Assembly: GCF_019565505.1 (NCBI RefSeq)
Contig: NZ_CP067378.1
Location: forward strand, 3,072,501-3,136,500
Source of the DNA: Flavobacterium davisii
Lineage (GTDB): Bacteria > Bacteroidota > Bacteroidia > Flavobacteriales > Flavobacteriaceae
DNA length: 64,000 bases
Direction of reading: 5' to 3'
A program made the translations under genes and the position numbers. Numbering within the stretch: the first letter of the stretch is position 1; each line of letters starts with the position of its first letter. Shown here piece after piece: positions 27,121-37,635 of the stretch. A model generated the notes under the pieces. That model was not told where the DNA came from, did no database searches, and saw only the letters and a program-made list of their open reading frames with translations.

Positions 27121-27498
27121 GAATGTTTAAGATTTAGTATAACTCATTTTTTATTTAACCCAAATTACACATTCGACTTAGTAGTGAAAATGAAAGGGGA
27201 AGGATAAAAAAATGCAAAACCATTTTCTTATAAATCTAGAAAAAAATGTAATCTCACTAAAGGGAAAATTCTTATAAGCAATAGTATGTTATTTCTCCTT
27301 TTGTATAAACGATAAGATGGCTAACTTTTGAATCAATCTAATATGAATATACAATAAACACCCTTTTTAGAGTTAAATTCCTTATTTACTTGTAATAAAT
27401 TTCTAACGCCATATCCGGGTTAATCCCAAATATGGCGTTAGACTTCGTTGTGAAACAAAAAAAAATTAGAAGAAGAAAAAAGGATATAAATAAAAAAA
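27121..27498. other. Intergenic region with repeat remnants
   Basis: 378 bp without a gene. A perfect 13-bp-arm hairpin TCTAACGCCATAT / ATATGGCGTTAGA lies at 27402-27442. It continues into GACTTCGTTGTGAAACAAAA, which is the left end of repeat family B, so this is probably a family B remnant. The preceding part has only vague similarity to other spacers. Confidence 0.5.
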
Positions 27499-27993
27499 CT
27501 ACCTAGCCCCTAGTTCAATAACTTCTAATTCCTTAATAGATTCATCATCAATAACAAAACGTAACATAGTTCGCATTTGATGAAAACCACTTTTACCACA
27601 AGCTCCGGGATTCATGTGCAAAAGATTTAATTTTTTATCATATTGGACTTTTAGAATATGAGAATGACCACAAATAAATAATTTAGGAGGATTTTTATAG
27701 AGCTCTTCTTTAATTTCAGGATTATACTTATTAGGATAACCGCCAATGTGTGTAATTAAAACATCTACTTTTTCACAATAAAAGCGATTGTGTAGAGGGA
27801 ATTCCATTCGAGCATTTGTGCCATCAATATTACCATAAACAGCACGTAATGGTTTGTATTTTTTTAGAGTATCCGTAACGATTAGATTTCCTATATCTCC
27901 AGCATGCCAGACTTCATCTGCCCAATTTACATGTTTTAATATAGATTCATCTATGTGTCCATGAGTATCCGATAGTAATAAAATTTTTTTCAT
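27499..27993 (-). CDS. YfcE/MJ0936-type metallophosphoesterase
   Basis: 164 aa, a single calcineurin-like domain. The metal-binding motifs in order are LLSDTHGHID, WHAGDIGN, VYGNIDGT, ITHIGG and ICGHSHILK, followed by NPGACGKSGF. Such enzymes hydrolyse phosphodiesters in vitro; the physiological substrate is unknown. It is a single gene, with 193 bp to the divergent cysteine desulfurase. No signal peptide, so cytoplasmic. Confidence 0.88.
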   Translation of the reverse strand: MKKILLLSDTHGHIDESILKHVNWADEVWHAGDIGNLIVTDTLKKYKPLRAVYGNIDGTNARMEFPLHNRFYCEKVDVLITHIGGYPNKYNPEIKEELYKNPPKLFICGHSHILKVQYDKKLNLLHMNPGACGKSGFHQMRTMLRFVIDDESIKELEVIELGAR

Positions 27994-28186
27994 TTAAAGG
28001 AAAAAATAAAGATTAATTCAGAAAAAGAAGGTGATAATTTGTGTACATAATCTTCCTTAATTCCAAAATATTTTCAGGATCAAATATATAAAATCATTAA
28101 ATTTGAAAGGAATAAAAACAAACGATAATTAAAAAAAATAGCAATAAATGAATAAGCTATTTTTTTAATCTGTTTAAGATTTAAAA

Positions 28187-29315
28187 ATGAAAAAAGTATA
28201 TTTAGATAACGCTTCTACAACAGAATTATATCCTGAGGTTATTACAGAAATGACCCGAATATTAAGCACTCAATACGGAAATCCATCATCTTCTCATCAA
28301 ATAGGAAGAGAAGCAAAAAATGAACTTGAATTAGCTCGGAAAACAATTGCAAAAAATCTTAAATGTAATGCGCAAGAAATTATTTTTACATCTTGTGCAA
28401 CAGAAGCTAATAATTTAATCCTTCGTTCTGCAATAAAAACTTTAGGCGTAAAAAGAATTATTACTACTAAAATAGAACATCATGCCGTTTTGCATACAGT
28501 AAAAGTGTTGCAAAAAGAAATGGAAATACAAGTAGATTTCGTTTCTATTAATCCAGATGGAACAATTAATTATAGTCATTTAGAAGAATTATTACGTTAT
28601 GATATAAAAACCCTAATTTCATTAATGCACGTTAATAATGAAATAGGAACGGTTTTAGATCTAAAAAAAGTGGCTGATTTAGCTAAAAAAAAACAAGGCC
28701 TATTTTCATACAGATGCAGTCCAAGGTATAGGCAAAACAGTTGTAGATTTATCAACTATTTCAATTGATTTTTTAGTAGCTAGTGCACATAAATTTCATG
28801 GTCCTAAAGGAGTTGGTTTTCTATTCATTAAAAAAAATATTGTTTTAGAACCCCTATTTTATGGAGGAGAGCAAGAAAAAGGACTTAGAGCTGGTACCGA
28901 AAGTATTCATAATATAGTAGGAATGGCAAAAGCCTTAGAAATTTCATTAACCAATTTAGAAACCAACAAAGAATATATTAAAGGATTAAAAGACTATTTA
29001 ATCAAACAATTTCAAAATCATTTTTCAGAAAGTATTTTTGTTGGAAATCCTGAATTAACTCAACATAACATTGTAAATATCATCTTACCATTAGATGAAA
29101 ATAAATCAGGAATGATTGTCTTTTTAATGGATATGAATGGTATAGCTATTTCTAGAGGGAGTGCTTGCCAATCAGGAAGTTCAAAACCTTCACATGTTTT
29201 AGAAGCATTTATTTCAAATGACCATTTGAGAAGACCTAATATTCGAATTTCATTTTCTAAATATAATACTCTAGAAGATATTGATTGTTTAATTGAAGCT
29301 ATTAAAAAAATATGA
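28187..29315 (+). CDS. Cysteine desulfurase, IscS/NifS type (frameshifted)
   Basis: PLP-dependent class V aminotransferase that takes sulfur from cysteine for Fe-S clusters or thio-modification. The N-terminus VYLDNASTTELYPEVI, the PLP Lys in SAHKFHGPKGVGF, and the active-site loop SRGSACQSGSSKPSHV are present. The frame is broken by one surplus A in the A9 tract 28685-28693. Repaired, it reads LAKKNKAYFHTDAVQG and gives about 376 aa, normal for the family. The stop overlaps the start of the next gene (ATGA), so the two are coupled. Confidence 0.9.
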
Positions 29316-30183
29316 AAAAAATAATGCTTATTCTCGTTTTACCCTTGCTAAGTCAAGCACAAGAGTTTGATATCCAAGGACATCGAGGGTGCCGAGGATT
29401 ACTTCCCGAAAATTCAATACAGGCAATGAAAAAAGCGATTGATTTAGGAGTTACTACCCTAGAAATGGATGTTGTAATAAGTAAAGATAAAGAAGTTTTA
29501 TTATCACATGAGCCATTTTTATCATGCGAAATATGTTTAGATAAAATGAATCAGACTATTGAAGAATCCAAAGAACAGTCTTTTAATTTGTTTCAAATGA
29601 ATTATGATGAAATAAAAAAATATGATTGTGGGAGCAAAATTCATCCTAGATTTTTAGAACAAGAAAAAATAAAAACACATAAGCCTTTATTAAATGAAGT
29701 AATTGATTTTGTTGAAGATTATATTCAAAAAAAATACCCAGAAAGAAAAATTTTTTATAACATAGAAACAAAGTCAGATCCCAAAGGAGATGATATATTC
29801 CATCCGTTACCAAATGAATTTGTAGACTTATTGATTGGAGTCTTAAAAGATAAAAATATTACAGATAAAACGTATATTCAGTCTTTTGATGTTAGAACTT
29901 TACAATATTTGCATCAAAAATATGCTGAAATTAAAACAGTTCTTTTAGTCGAAAATAAATTTTCTATTAATAAAAATTTAAAAAAATTAGGTTTTAAACC
30001 AACTGTTTATAGTCCAGAATTTATTTTGTTAGATAAACAAAAAGTAGACTTTTTGCACGCAAAAATATAAAAGTAATTCCTTGGACAGTTAATAAAAAGG
30101 AAGAAATGGAAAAGGTAATTTCGTATGGAGTAGATGGGCTAATTTCAGATTATCCGAACCGCTATTTTGAGTTAAAAAAATAA
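29312..30183 (+). CDS. Glycerophosphodiester phosphodiesterase (frameshifted)
   Basis: About 290 aa. A signal peptide [17 protein letters not shown] is followed by the GDPD barrel: [47 protein letters not shown] and [13 protein letters not shown]. One A is missing from the A5 tract 30061-30065. The true C-terminus continues [18 protein letters not shown] and [17 protein letters not shown] to the stop at 30183. It cleaves glycerophosphodiesters to glycerol-3-phosphate and an alcohol, here probably in the periplasm. It overlaps the preceding gene by 4 nt. Confidence 0.9.
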
Positions 30184-30184
30184 A

Positions 30185-30249
30185 ATTCTTCCCATCTAAG
30201 TTCAAAATAATATAAGTTATCTTTTATTTTGAACTTAGAAGGAAGAAAT
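30185..30249. terminator. Bidirectional terminator between GDPD and gcvT
   Basis: A long stem (ATTCTTCC..CTAAGTTCAAAATA with TATTTTGAACTTAGAAGGAAGAAT) separates two convergent genes and carries A/T runs on both sides. Confidence 0.8.
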
Positions 30250-30256
30250 AATCTCT

Positions 30257-31339
30257 TTATTTTTTATAAAAAGGTAGCTTAACTACTTTTGCAGCAACAT
30301 CTTTATTTCTAATTCGAATAAAAATTTCAGTCTCAGGAGCAGATAAAGTTGAAGGAACGTACCCCATACCAATTCCTTTGTTTAAAGAAGGCGATTGTGT
30401 ACCCGATGTTACAACACCAATAACAGTTCCATTAGCATCTACAATTTCATAATCATGACGAGGAATACCTCTTTCTAATAATTCAAAACCAACTAATTTG
30501 CGTGTTATCCCTTCCTCTTTTTGCTTTTTTAAGTTTAAAGAATTTGTAAATTCTTTTTCAAATTTTGTAATCCATCCTAAACCTGCTTCAAGAGGAGATG
30601 TTGTATCATTAATATCATTTCCGTATAAGCAAAAACCCATTTCTAAGCGTAAAGTATCGCGTGCAGCCAGTCCAATAGGTTTAATACCAAAAGAGGCACC
30701 TGCTTCAAAAACTTTATTCCAAATAATTTCTGCATCTTCATTTTTGAAATAAATTTCAAACCCTCCAGAACCTGTATAACCAGTAGCAGACACAATTACG
30801 TCATGTACACCTGCAAATTCACCCATTTGAAAAGTGTAATAGCCCATATTAGCTAAATCAATTGAAGTTAGACTTTGCATAGCTTCAGCCGCTTTAGGAC
30901 CTTGAATAGCTAACAATGAATAAGCATCAGAATGATTTTCCATTGTAACTCCTAAATCATTATGTGACGAAATCCAGTTCCAATCTTTTTCAATATTAGA
31001 AGCATTTACCACTAGCATATAATGATTGTCCGCTATTTTGTATACGATTAAGTCATCTACAATACCTCCTTCATTGTTTGGTAAGCATGAATATTGTGCT
31101 TTACCATTAACTAATTTAGAAGCATCGTTTGAAGTTACCTTTTGGATTAATGCTAAAGCATTTTCTCCTTTAAGAAAAAACTCACCCATGTGAGAAACAT
31201 CAAATACACCTACGCCATTACGAACCGTTTCGTGTTCAATATTTACACCTTCGTATTGTACAGGCATATTAAATCCTGCAAAAGGAACCATCTTAGCTCC
31301 TAAATTCTCGTGAATATGAGTTAATGCTGTGTTTTTCAT
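30257..31339 (-). CDS. gcvT: Aminomethyltransferase (glycine cleavage T-protein)
   Basis: 360 aa, normal GcvT length. The N-terminus [40 protein letters not shown] [14 protein letters not shown], and [14 protein letters not shown] are family hallmarks. It transfers the methylene group from the H-protein aminomethyl arm to tetrahydrofolate and releases ammonia. The shared E3 component (lpd) is also in this window, but gcvH and gcvP are not. A -7-like TAATTTTG lies about 30 nt before the start on the minus strand. Confidence 0.95.
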   Translation of the reverse strand: MKNTALTHIHENLGAKMVPFAGFNMPVQYEGVNIEHETVRNGVGVFDVSHMGEFFLKGENALALIQKVTSNDASKLVNGKAQYSCLPNNEGGIVDDLIVYKIADNHYMLVVNASNIEKDWNWISSHNDLGVTMENHSDAYSLLAIQGPKAAEAMQSLTSIDLANMGYYTFQMGEFAGVHDVIVSATGYTGSGGFEIYFKNEDAEIIWNKVFEAGASFGIKPIGLAARDTLRLEMGFCLYGNDINDTTSPLEAGLGWITKFEKEFTNSLNLKKQKEEGITRKLVGFELLERGIPRHDYEIVDANGTVIGVVTSGTQSPSLNKGIGMGYVPSTLSAPETEIFIRIRNKDVAAKVVKLPFYKK

Positions 31340-31690
31340 TTTAAAGTAGTTTGTAAAAAATTGATTGCAAAATTAAGGTTTTTAAATAAAAGTTTGGTGT
31401 TATTATTATCTCAAATAGCGTAAAAAATGTTTTATTTCTTCGTTTTTATTCCTTTCGAACACATTTAATTTTTATTTATACTACTCAGATAACAAAGCGA
31501 AATAATAAGAATAGAATAATTTTATTTAAAAAAAGAACTTATAATTGAAAAGAATAGGACAAAAGGAATATTTTGTTACACGTGTTTGTAACTACATTTA
31601 AATAGGAACTATTTTTTTATTTGAAATAACAAACTTCTTTTTGAAATTTAATCTTTTTATGGAATTTTGGGCAACAAATTTTAGAATAAA
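31340..31690. other. gcvT-hutH divergent intergenic region
   Basis: 351 bp without genes. It contains a dyad GTTACACGTGTTTGTAAC (31575-31592; arms GTTACA/TGTAAC) about 100 nt upstream of hutH, a candidate regulator site. The rest is AT-rich with no recognisable structure. Confidence 0.45.
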
Positions 31691-33193
31691 ATGGACACTA
31701 CTCATTATATTTCTTCCGATGTATTTTCATTAGAAACATTACAAGAAATCATTTCGCAAAATCAAAAATTAGCATTGTCAGAAGAAGCACGATTAAATAT
31801 TGTAAAATGTCGTGAATATTTAGATAAAAAAATGAATGAAAATAAAGAACCAATTTATGGTATAAATACAGGTTTTGGTTCTTTATGTAATGTAAAAATT
31901 TCAAATGAAAATTTATCGAAACTTCAAGAAAATCTAATGAAATCACATGCTTGTGGAACAGGGGATGAAGTCCCACAGGAAATTGTGAAAATTATGTTGT
32001 TGTTAAAAGTTAAATCTTTAAGTTACGGACACTCAGGAGTGCAATTAGCAACAGTAGAACGATTGATAGATTTTTATAATAATGATATTTTTCCTATAGT
32101 TTATACCCAAGGATCATTAGGTGCTTCGGGAGATTTAGCCCCTTTAGCTCATTTATGTTTACCTTTAATAGGGGAAGGGGAAGTGTACGTAGACGGATTT
32201 CGCCAGCCAGCAATGAAAGTACTTGAAAAAATGAATTGGCAACCTATTATTTTACAATCGAAAGAAGGGTTGGCATTGCTAAATGGTACACAGTTTATGA
32301 GTGCTTATGGCAGCTATCTTCTATTAAAAGCATTAAAGTATAGTTACCTTGCGGATGTAATAGCAGCCATTTCATTAGAAGGTTTTGACGGTAGAATCGA
32401 ACCATTTAATGATTTAATTCACATGGTTCGACCTCATAAAGGACAAATTGTGACTGCTCAACGTTTTCAAGAATTATTAGAGGGTAGTCAAATTATTGCA
32501 CAACCCAAAAAACAGGTACAAGATCCTTATTCTTTCCGTTGTATTCCACAAGTACACGGTGCTTCAAAAGATACAATTGATTATGTGAAAAAAGTTTTTA
32601 AAACTGAAATTAATTCAGTTACTGATAACCCTAATATTTTTGTAGAAGAAGATTTAATTATTTCAGGAGGAAACTTTCATGGTCAGCCTTTAGCTTTGGT
32701 TTTAGATTTTCTTGGTATGGCTTTAGCTGAATTAGGAAATATTTCAGAAAGAAGAACTTATCAATTAATTTCAGGTTTACGCGACTTGCCCGCTTTTTTA
32801 GTGACGGATCCGAGATTAAATTCAGGATTTATGATTCCACAGTATACTGCCGCTAGTATTGTAAGTCAAAACAAACAGTTAACAACTCCAGCTAGTACAG
32901 ATAGTATAGTTTCTAGTAATGGACAAGAAGATCATGTTTCTATGGGGGCTAATGCAGCAACTAAGTGCTTTAAGATAATGGAAAATCTAGAGCGTATTTT
33001 GGCCATTGAACTAATGAATGCTTCACAAGCCATAGATTTCAGAAAACCTTTAAAAACGAGTGATTTTTTAGAAAGTTTCTTGAAATTATACAGAGAAGAA
33101 GTTCCTCTTGTAAAAGAAGATAGAATATTACATTATGATATTGAAAAATCAATAGCCTTTTTATCTAGTTTTTATGTAGAAGATTTAGAATAG
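31691..33193 (+). CDS. hutH: Histidine ammonia-lyase
   Basis: 500 aa, full length. The autocatalytic MIO triad Ala-Ser-Gly is at 145-147 in QGSLGASGDLAPLAHL. The conserved YGINTGFG (from residue 56), LLNGTQFMSA and NPNIFVEEDLIISGGNFHG are present. It deaminates histidine to urocanate, the first step of histidine use. The other hut genes are not in the window, so it stands alone here, as often seen in Flavobacteria. An upstream dyad may be its operator. Confidence 0.95.
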   Translation: MDTTHYISSDVFSLETLQEIISQNQKLALSEEARLNIVKCREYLDKKMNENKEPIYGINTGFGSLCNVKISNENLSKLQENLMKSHACGTGDEVPQEIVKIMLLLKVKSLSYGHSGVQLATVERLIDFYNNDIFPIVYTQGSLGASGDLAPLAHLCLPLIGEGEVYVDGFRQPAMKVLEKMNWQPIILQSKEGLALLNGTQFMSAYGSYLLLKALKYSYLADVIAAISLEGFDGRIEPFNDLIHMVRPHKGQIVTAQRFQELLEGSQIIAQPKKQVQDPYSFRCIPQVHGASKDTIDYVKKVFKTEINSVTDNPNIFVEEDLIISGGNFHGQPLALVLDFLGMALAELGNISERRTYQLISGLRDLPAFLVTDPRLNSGFMIPQYTAASIVSQNKQLTTPASTDSIVSSNGQEDHVSMGANAATKCFKIMENLERILAIELMNASQAIDFRKPLKTSDFLESFLKLYREEVPLVKEDRILHYDIEKSIAFLSSFYVEDLE

Positions 33194-33363
33194 AAGTGAT
33201 TTGATTTTTTTAAACAAAAGTAAAAAATAAAGGTTTTGTTCCGTAATTTCGACTTTTTTGCATTGCGTTAGGCTTATGTACTAAAAAATAGTAGAATAAG
33301 GAGAAGATAAAGATTATTTGGAAGTCAAAAGAAGACGTTTAGAGCATTATAGAAAATAGAAAA

Positions 33364-33496
33364 AGAAGGTGTCCTAAAAGTATCACCCTTTCATTTCGGT
33401 CATAGGGAGAAATCACATGATACTGATAATGTGACTTCTCCCGTTGCTGAAGTGATAGACTAGATGTTAAATTTTGACTTTTCAGACACCCTCTTT
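33364..33496. repeat. MITE-like repeat family A, copy 2 (inverted)
   Basis: 133 bp with left end AAGAAGGTGTCCTAAAAGT and right end, reverse-complemented, AAGAGGGTGTCTGAAAAGTC. Its reverse complement aligns over the whole length with 16405-16565, including GGAGAAGTCACATTATCAGT. It fills most of the 322-bp gap between hutH and yceI, where nothing else is recognisable. Confidence 0.75.
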
Positions 33497-33515
33497 GATT
33501 AAATATAGATTTTTA

Positions 33516-34091
33516 TTAGTATTTTAATTGAACTTTTAATTCAAATTCGTCATCAATCGCTTTGTCTGCTAAAGCACCAAAGTTTTTAGAAGCATATTTT
33601 ACATCATATTTAGTTCGGTCTACCATTAGGGTTGCATTTGCAACACCTTTATTCGTTATTAGATCAAATTTGATAGGATTTGTAATCCCTTTTATAGTTA
33701 AATCAGCTTCTACAGCATACATATTGGTAGATTTTTTTCCGATTTTTTTGAACACCAAAGTTGAAGTAGGAAATTTATCAACAGCAAAAAAGTCACCATC
33801 TTTAAGGTGTATGTCTAGTTTGTTTTTCCATTCACCTTGTAAATCTAAAGTGTTAATAGTAGTCATGTCTACCGTAAAATTTCCTCCTTTTAATTCTTTA
33901 CCATTAAAAATTAATTGACCTTCTTTTAGTTTTATATCTCCATCATGTTGACCGCCAAATTTTTTGGCTAACCATAAAACTTTACTTTTTGATGCGTCTA
34001 CTTTTTTTGAAGTTTGAGCACTGGTAGTAAAAATACCACCTACAGTTACTAATATTGCTAAGGCAAAAGATTTTAAAATTTTCATTTTCAT
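33516..34091 (-). CDS. YceI family lipid-binding protein
   Basis: 191 aa with a signal peptide (MKMKILKSFALAILVTVGG, then FTTSAQ). The YceI lipocalin-like domain shows KVDASKSKVLWLAKKFGGQH, KGGNFTVDMTTI, FPTSTLVFKKI and VEADLTIKGITNPIKFD. Family members bind polyisoprenoid lipids in the periplasm and are often linked to stress or acid response. It is the last gene of a marR-nitroreductase-yceI unit and starts 7 nt after the nitroreductase stop. Confidence 0.9.
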   Translation of the reverse strand: MKMKILKSFALAILVTVGGIFTTSAQTSKKVDASKSKVLWLAKKFGGQHDGDIKLKEGQLIFNGKELKGGNFTVDMTTINTLDLQGEWKNKLDIHLKDGDFFAVDKFPTSTLVFKKIGKKSTNMYAVEADLTIKGITNPIKFDLITNKGVANATLMVDRTKYDVKYASKNFGALADKAIDDEFELKVQLKY

Positions 34092-34098
34092 TTTAGTT

Positions 34099-34730
34099 TT
34101 AGATATTAATAAATAATTCTTCGTTTGATTTTCTTACTTTTTTATTATACTGAGTTATGTCTTCTTCATGTCTATAACCTATAGTTGCGACTAAACTTGC
34201 ATTTAAATTTTGAGAATTTAAATGCAGTATTTCATTGTATTTATCCGCTTCAAAACCTTCCATAGGAGTTACATCTATTTTTAGTTCTGCAGCAGCATTT
34301 AACAGATTACCAAGAGCCAAATAAGTTTGTTTAGAAGTCCAAAAAGCTTGTTCACTAGTAGTTAAGCTCAAAATTTTACTTTTCATAAAATCAGCATAAC
34401 CAGCTAAATTTTCTTGTGATATCTCTCTAATGTCGCTTATTCTTTTTATGTAATTCTCAATAATAGTTTCATCTAAATTAGTATAGTTAGCAAAAACGAA
34501 TAGATGAGAAGCATCTGTTATTTGTGATTGATTCCAAGAATATGCTTTTAATTCTTCACGAATTATTGGATTATCAATGATTAGTACCTTATAAGGTTGA
34601 AGACCATAAGAAGAAGTGCTTAATCGAATAGCCTCTTTTAATATGTTTAAATCAGATTCATTTACTTTCTTAGAAGAATCAAATTTTTGGTGGCATATCG
34701 CCAATTTTGGTGTTCAATAAAATTATTCAT
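34099..34730 (-). CDS. NAD(P)H-dependent nitroreductase family protein (frameshifted)
   Basis: About 210 aa. I place the start at ATG 34730 (MNNFIEHQNWRYATKKFDSS). One base is missing from T5 34684-34688, and without repair the frame would have to start at a TTG. The FMN-binding nitroreductase features are the N-terminal RYATKKFD and SSYGLQPYKVLIIDNP. The enzyme reduces nitro compounds, quinones or flavins with NAD(P)H. The start lies 3 nt after the marR stop, so it should be controlled by that repressor. Confidence 0.85.
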
Positions 34731-34733
34731 TAT

Positions 34734-35186
34734 TTAACTTCTGTATTTTTCTAATAATTCATTAAAAATTTCTAATTCTGCAGGTGTTAATTTATCTGCA
34801 AATTCATTTTCGTGTGCCAATACTAAAGGATCTAAAGCTTCTAAAACTTCTAGTCCTTTTTCTGTAATTGTAATTTCCATTTTTCTTTTATTCTCAGAAC
34901 AAACTTTACGTACAACTAGTTCTTTTATTAATAATTTGTCAACCAATCGGGTGGTGTTACTAGTTTTAGCTAACATACGTTCTTGTATGCAAGCCATATT
35001 AGCAGGTTTTCCTTTTTGACCTCTTAAAATTCTTAATACATTATATTGCTCACTCGATAGGTCATAGGGTTTTAATAATTCCAAAAATTTATCTCCTACT
35101 ACATTTCGGGTGAACGTAAGATTTAGAAGTACCCTTTTTGCTAGCGATAAGGTGACTGTACTTTTAATTTCTTCTTCTATTTTCAT
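34734..35186 (-). CDS. MarR family transcriptional regulator
   Basis: 150 aa from ATG 35186 (MKIEEEIKSTVTLSLAKRVL), preferred over an in-frame TTG 24 nt upstream. The winged helix is seen in YDLSSEQYNVLRILRGQKGK, MACIQERMLAKTSNTTRLVDKLL and the wing VRKVCSENKRKMEITITEKG. It has a cysteine near the wing (KVCSEN), which could sense electrophiles or oxidants but is unproven. It heads a three-gene operon and has a perfect palindrome in its promoter, consistent with autoregulation. Confidence 0.9.
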   Translation of the reverse strand: MKIEEEIKSTVTLSLAKRVLLNLTFTRNVVGDKFLELLKPYDLSSEQYNVLRILRGQKGKPANMACIQERMLAKTSNTTRLVDKLLIKELVVRKVCSENKRKMEITITEKGLEVLEALDPLVLAHENEFADKLTPAELEIFNELLEKYRS

Positions 35187-35207
35187 TTCTATAGAAATTT
35201 GATACAG

Positions 35208-35245
35208 CAAATGTAAAAAAAAATAACATTTGTATATACAAATGT
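35208..35245 (-). promoter_or_regulatory. marR promoter with 20-bp perfect palindrome
   Basis: The palindrome ACATTTGTATATACAAATGT (35226-35245) is perfect. On the minus strand a -7 box TACATTTG (35215-35208) follows 10 nt later, placing the palindrome over the -33/spacer region, where a bound dimer would block RNA polymerase. MarR dimers bind such dyads. The remainder of the 35246-35567 spacer shows only short TTG-started frames without support. Confidence 0.7.
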
Positions 35246-35567
35246 GTGATAAAAAAATGTTAATTCTATTTTATGTAATAAGATAGGAAGGGAATATTAT
35301 TTCTTTTTTTTGAATAAAGTGTTGATATTTAGTCTTTTATGTTTTTGTGTAAATGTTTTGTTATTTTGTGTAACTTTTATTTTCGACAAACGTATAATTA
35401 ACGTATTTAAATTTAATCAATGTAAAAATGATACGACAGTGTTACTAATTAAAAAAGAAATTCTAAATTTTTACTGCAGTAAGAATTTCTATTGGTAATA
35501 AATGAAAGATAAACTTCCTTTTATCTGATTAAATTTTATTAAAATGTATTATTCAAACTAATTATTT

Positions 35568-37497
35568 ATGACATCAATTGCTTCATTATGGTGGTTATTA
35601 CCGTTGGTATTAACTATTGTGTTTTACAAATTTGTTTTAAGAGTATTCTTTGGAATGGTCATTGTACCAGAAGATAAGATAGGTTTAGTAACCAAAAAGT
35701 TTGTGTTGTTTGGGACGGATAAATCGTTACCAGATGGTCGAATCATAGCAACAAAAGGAGAAGCGGGGTTTCAGGCACAAACGTTGGCTCCGAGGATTGT
35801 ATTGGGGGATGTGGATCTGGCAATATTCAGTTGATATGACCGCATTTACGATTATCCCAGAAGGTAAAATAGGTTTAATATTAAGTAAAGATGGGAAAGA
35901 AATTCCTACAGGTAGAATTTTAGCACGCAGAGTTGAATGTGATAATTACCAAGATGCTACGGGCTTTTTGGATAAAGGAGGGCAAAAAGGTCGTCAAACA
36001 GCCTTTATTACGAGTGGATCGTATCGTATTAATACGTATTTATTTGAGATCGTTATTGTAGACCAAATTAAGATTTTTGAAAACATGGTGGGAATTGTAA
36101 CAGCACTTGATGGAGAGCCTATACCTCACGGTCAAATTGCTGGAAAATTTGCGGATGGACATAATAATTTTCAAAATTTTGATCGTTTTTTAGACCAAGG
36201 AGGGAATCGTGGTTTGCAACCACAAGTGATGTTAGCAGGATCTTATTATATAAACCCTTGGGCAATACAGATAGAACAAAATCCTATGACTGATGTTCCA
36301 ATTGGTCACGTAGGTGTTGTAATTTCCTATATAGGAGAAGATGGACAAGATGTTACTGGAGAAACCTTTAAGCATGGTAATATTGTTTCTAAAGGACAAC
36401 GAGGTGTATGGATGGAACCTCTTGGGCCGGGTAAATACGCATTAAATAGGTATACTACTAAATTAGAATTAGTGCCAACAACTAATTTGGTTTTAAATTG
36501 GGCAAATGCACGTAGTGAATCACATGATTTAGATAAAAATTTATCAACTATAACAGTACGTTCAAAAGATGGTTTCCCGTTTAATTTAGATGTGTCACAA
36601 ATTATTCATGTGCCTGCAAACGAAGCACCTAAGGTTATTGCTCGCTTTGGTAGCATGACTAATTTAGTTTCTCAAGTATTAGAACCAACGATAGGAAATT
36701 ATTTTCGTAATTCAGCACAAGATAGTGATGTAATATCGTTCTTAAGTACACGTAAAGAACGTCAGGAATCAGCAAAGGGGCATATAAAAACGGTTTTAGA
36801 TGAATATAATGTAAACGCAGTTGATACCTTAATTGGAGATATTATTCCTCCTGAATCATTAATGAAAACATTAACGGATAGAAAAATAGCAGAAGAAGAG
36901 CAAAAAACCTACCAAACACAAAAAATGGCACAAGAACAACGCCAAGGAGTTGAAAAAGAAACAGCTATTGCAGATATGCAAAAAGAAATTGTTCGTGCAG
37001 CTCAAAGTGTAGAAATAGCACAGCGTACAGCAGATGCTACCGTTAAAAAAGCAGAAGGGGATGCTGCTAGTTTAAAATTAAATGTAAATGCGGAAGCAGA
37101 AGCAACGAAAATGCGCGCTATTGCGGAGGCAGAAGCAACTAAAGCAAAAGCAGCCGCTCAAGCAGAAGCAACCAAATTAAATGCAAGTGCAGAAGCCGAA
37201 AAAATATCAAAAACAGGTTTAGCAGAAGCGGAAAAAATTATGGCTATTGGTAAGTCTACAGCAGAATCATATCAATTACAAGTTTCCGCAATGGGAGGTG
37301 ATAATTTTACTAAATATAAAATTACAGAAGAAATTGGTAAAGGAAATATTAAAGTAATTCCGGAGGTATTAATTTCAGGTTCAAATGGAACGGATGGAGG
37401 TGTTAGTGGTTTATTAGGTATGAAATTAATGGAACTTATGAACACAACTAACGATTCTAAAAAGAATAAAATATATATATGTAAGTTAAAAAGTTAA
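35568..37497 (+). CDS. Flotillin/SPFH domain membrane protein (frameshifted)
   Basis: About 643 aa. A membrane segment near the N-terminus (SLWWLLPLVLTIVFYKFVL) is followed by a long SPFH/band 7 domain (FPFNLDVSQIIHVPANEAPK). A C-terminal coiled coil rich in Glu-Ala repeats (NAEAEATKMRAIAEAEAT) is typical of flotillins. An extra A at 35793 splits the frame; repaired it reads LAPGLYWGMWIWQYSVDM. Flotillins scaffold membrane microdomains; no client genes adjoin it. It is a single gene with its own terminator. Confidence 0.88.
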
Positions 37498-37530
37498 GGC
37501 TTGGATTTTTACAATCTGAGCCTTTTGTTA
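37498..37530 (+). terminator. Terminator of the flotillin gene
   Basis: GGCTTGGATT and AATCTGAGCC pair (two G-U) around TTTAC, followed by TTTTG. It directly follows the stop codon. Confidence 0.7.
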
Positions 37531-37635
37531 AATGTAATATTTTGTTACTTATTCTAATATAAAAGTATAATGATTAATACATAAATGAAATCTAAGATAC
37601 AAATAAGCTTGTTGACTTTTAGTTGCCTATTCTAT

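Noticed and set aside
35310..35498. 62-codon frame starting with TTG after the marR promoter region
   Set aside because: Weak start, atypical Cys/Phe-rich composition, no conserved feature and no partner; most likely chance.
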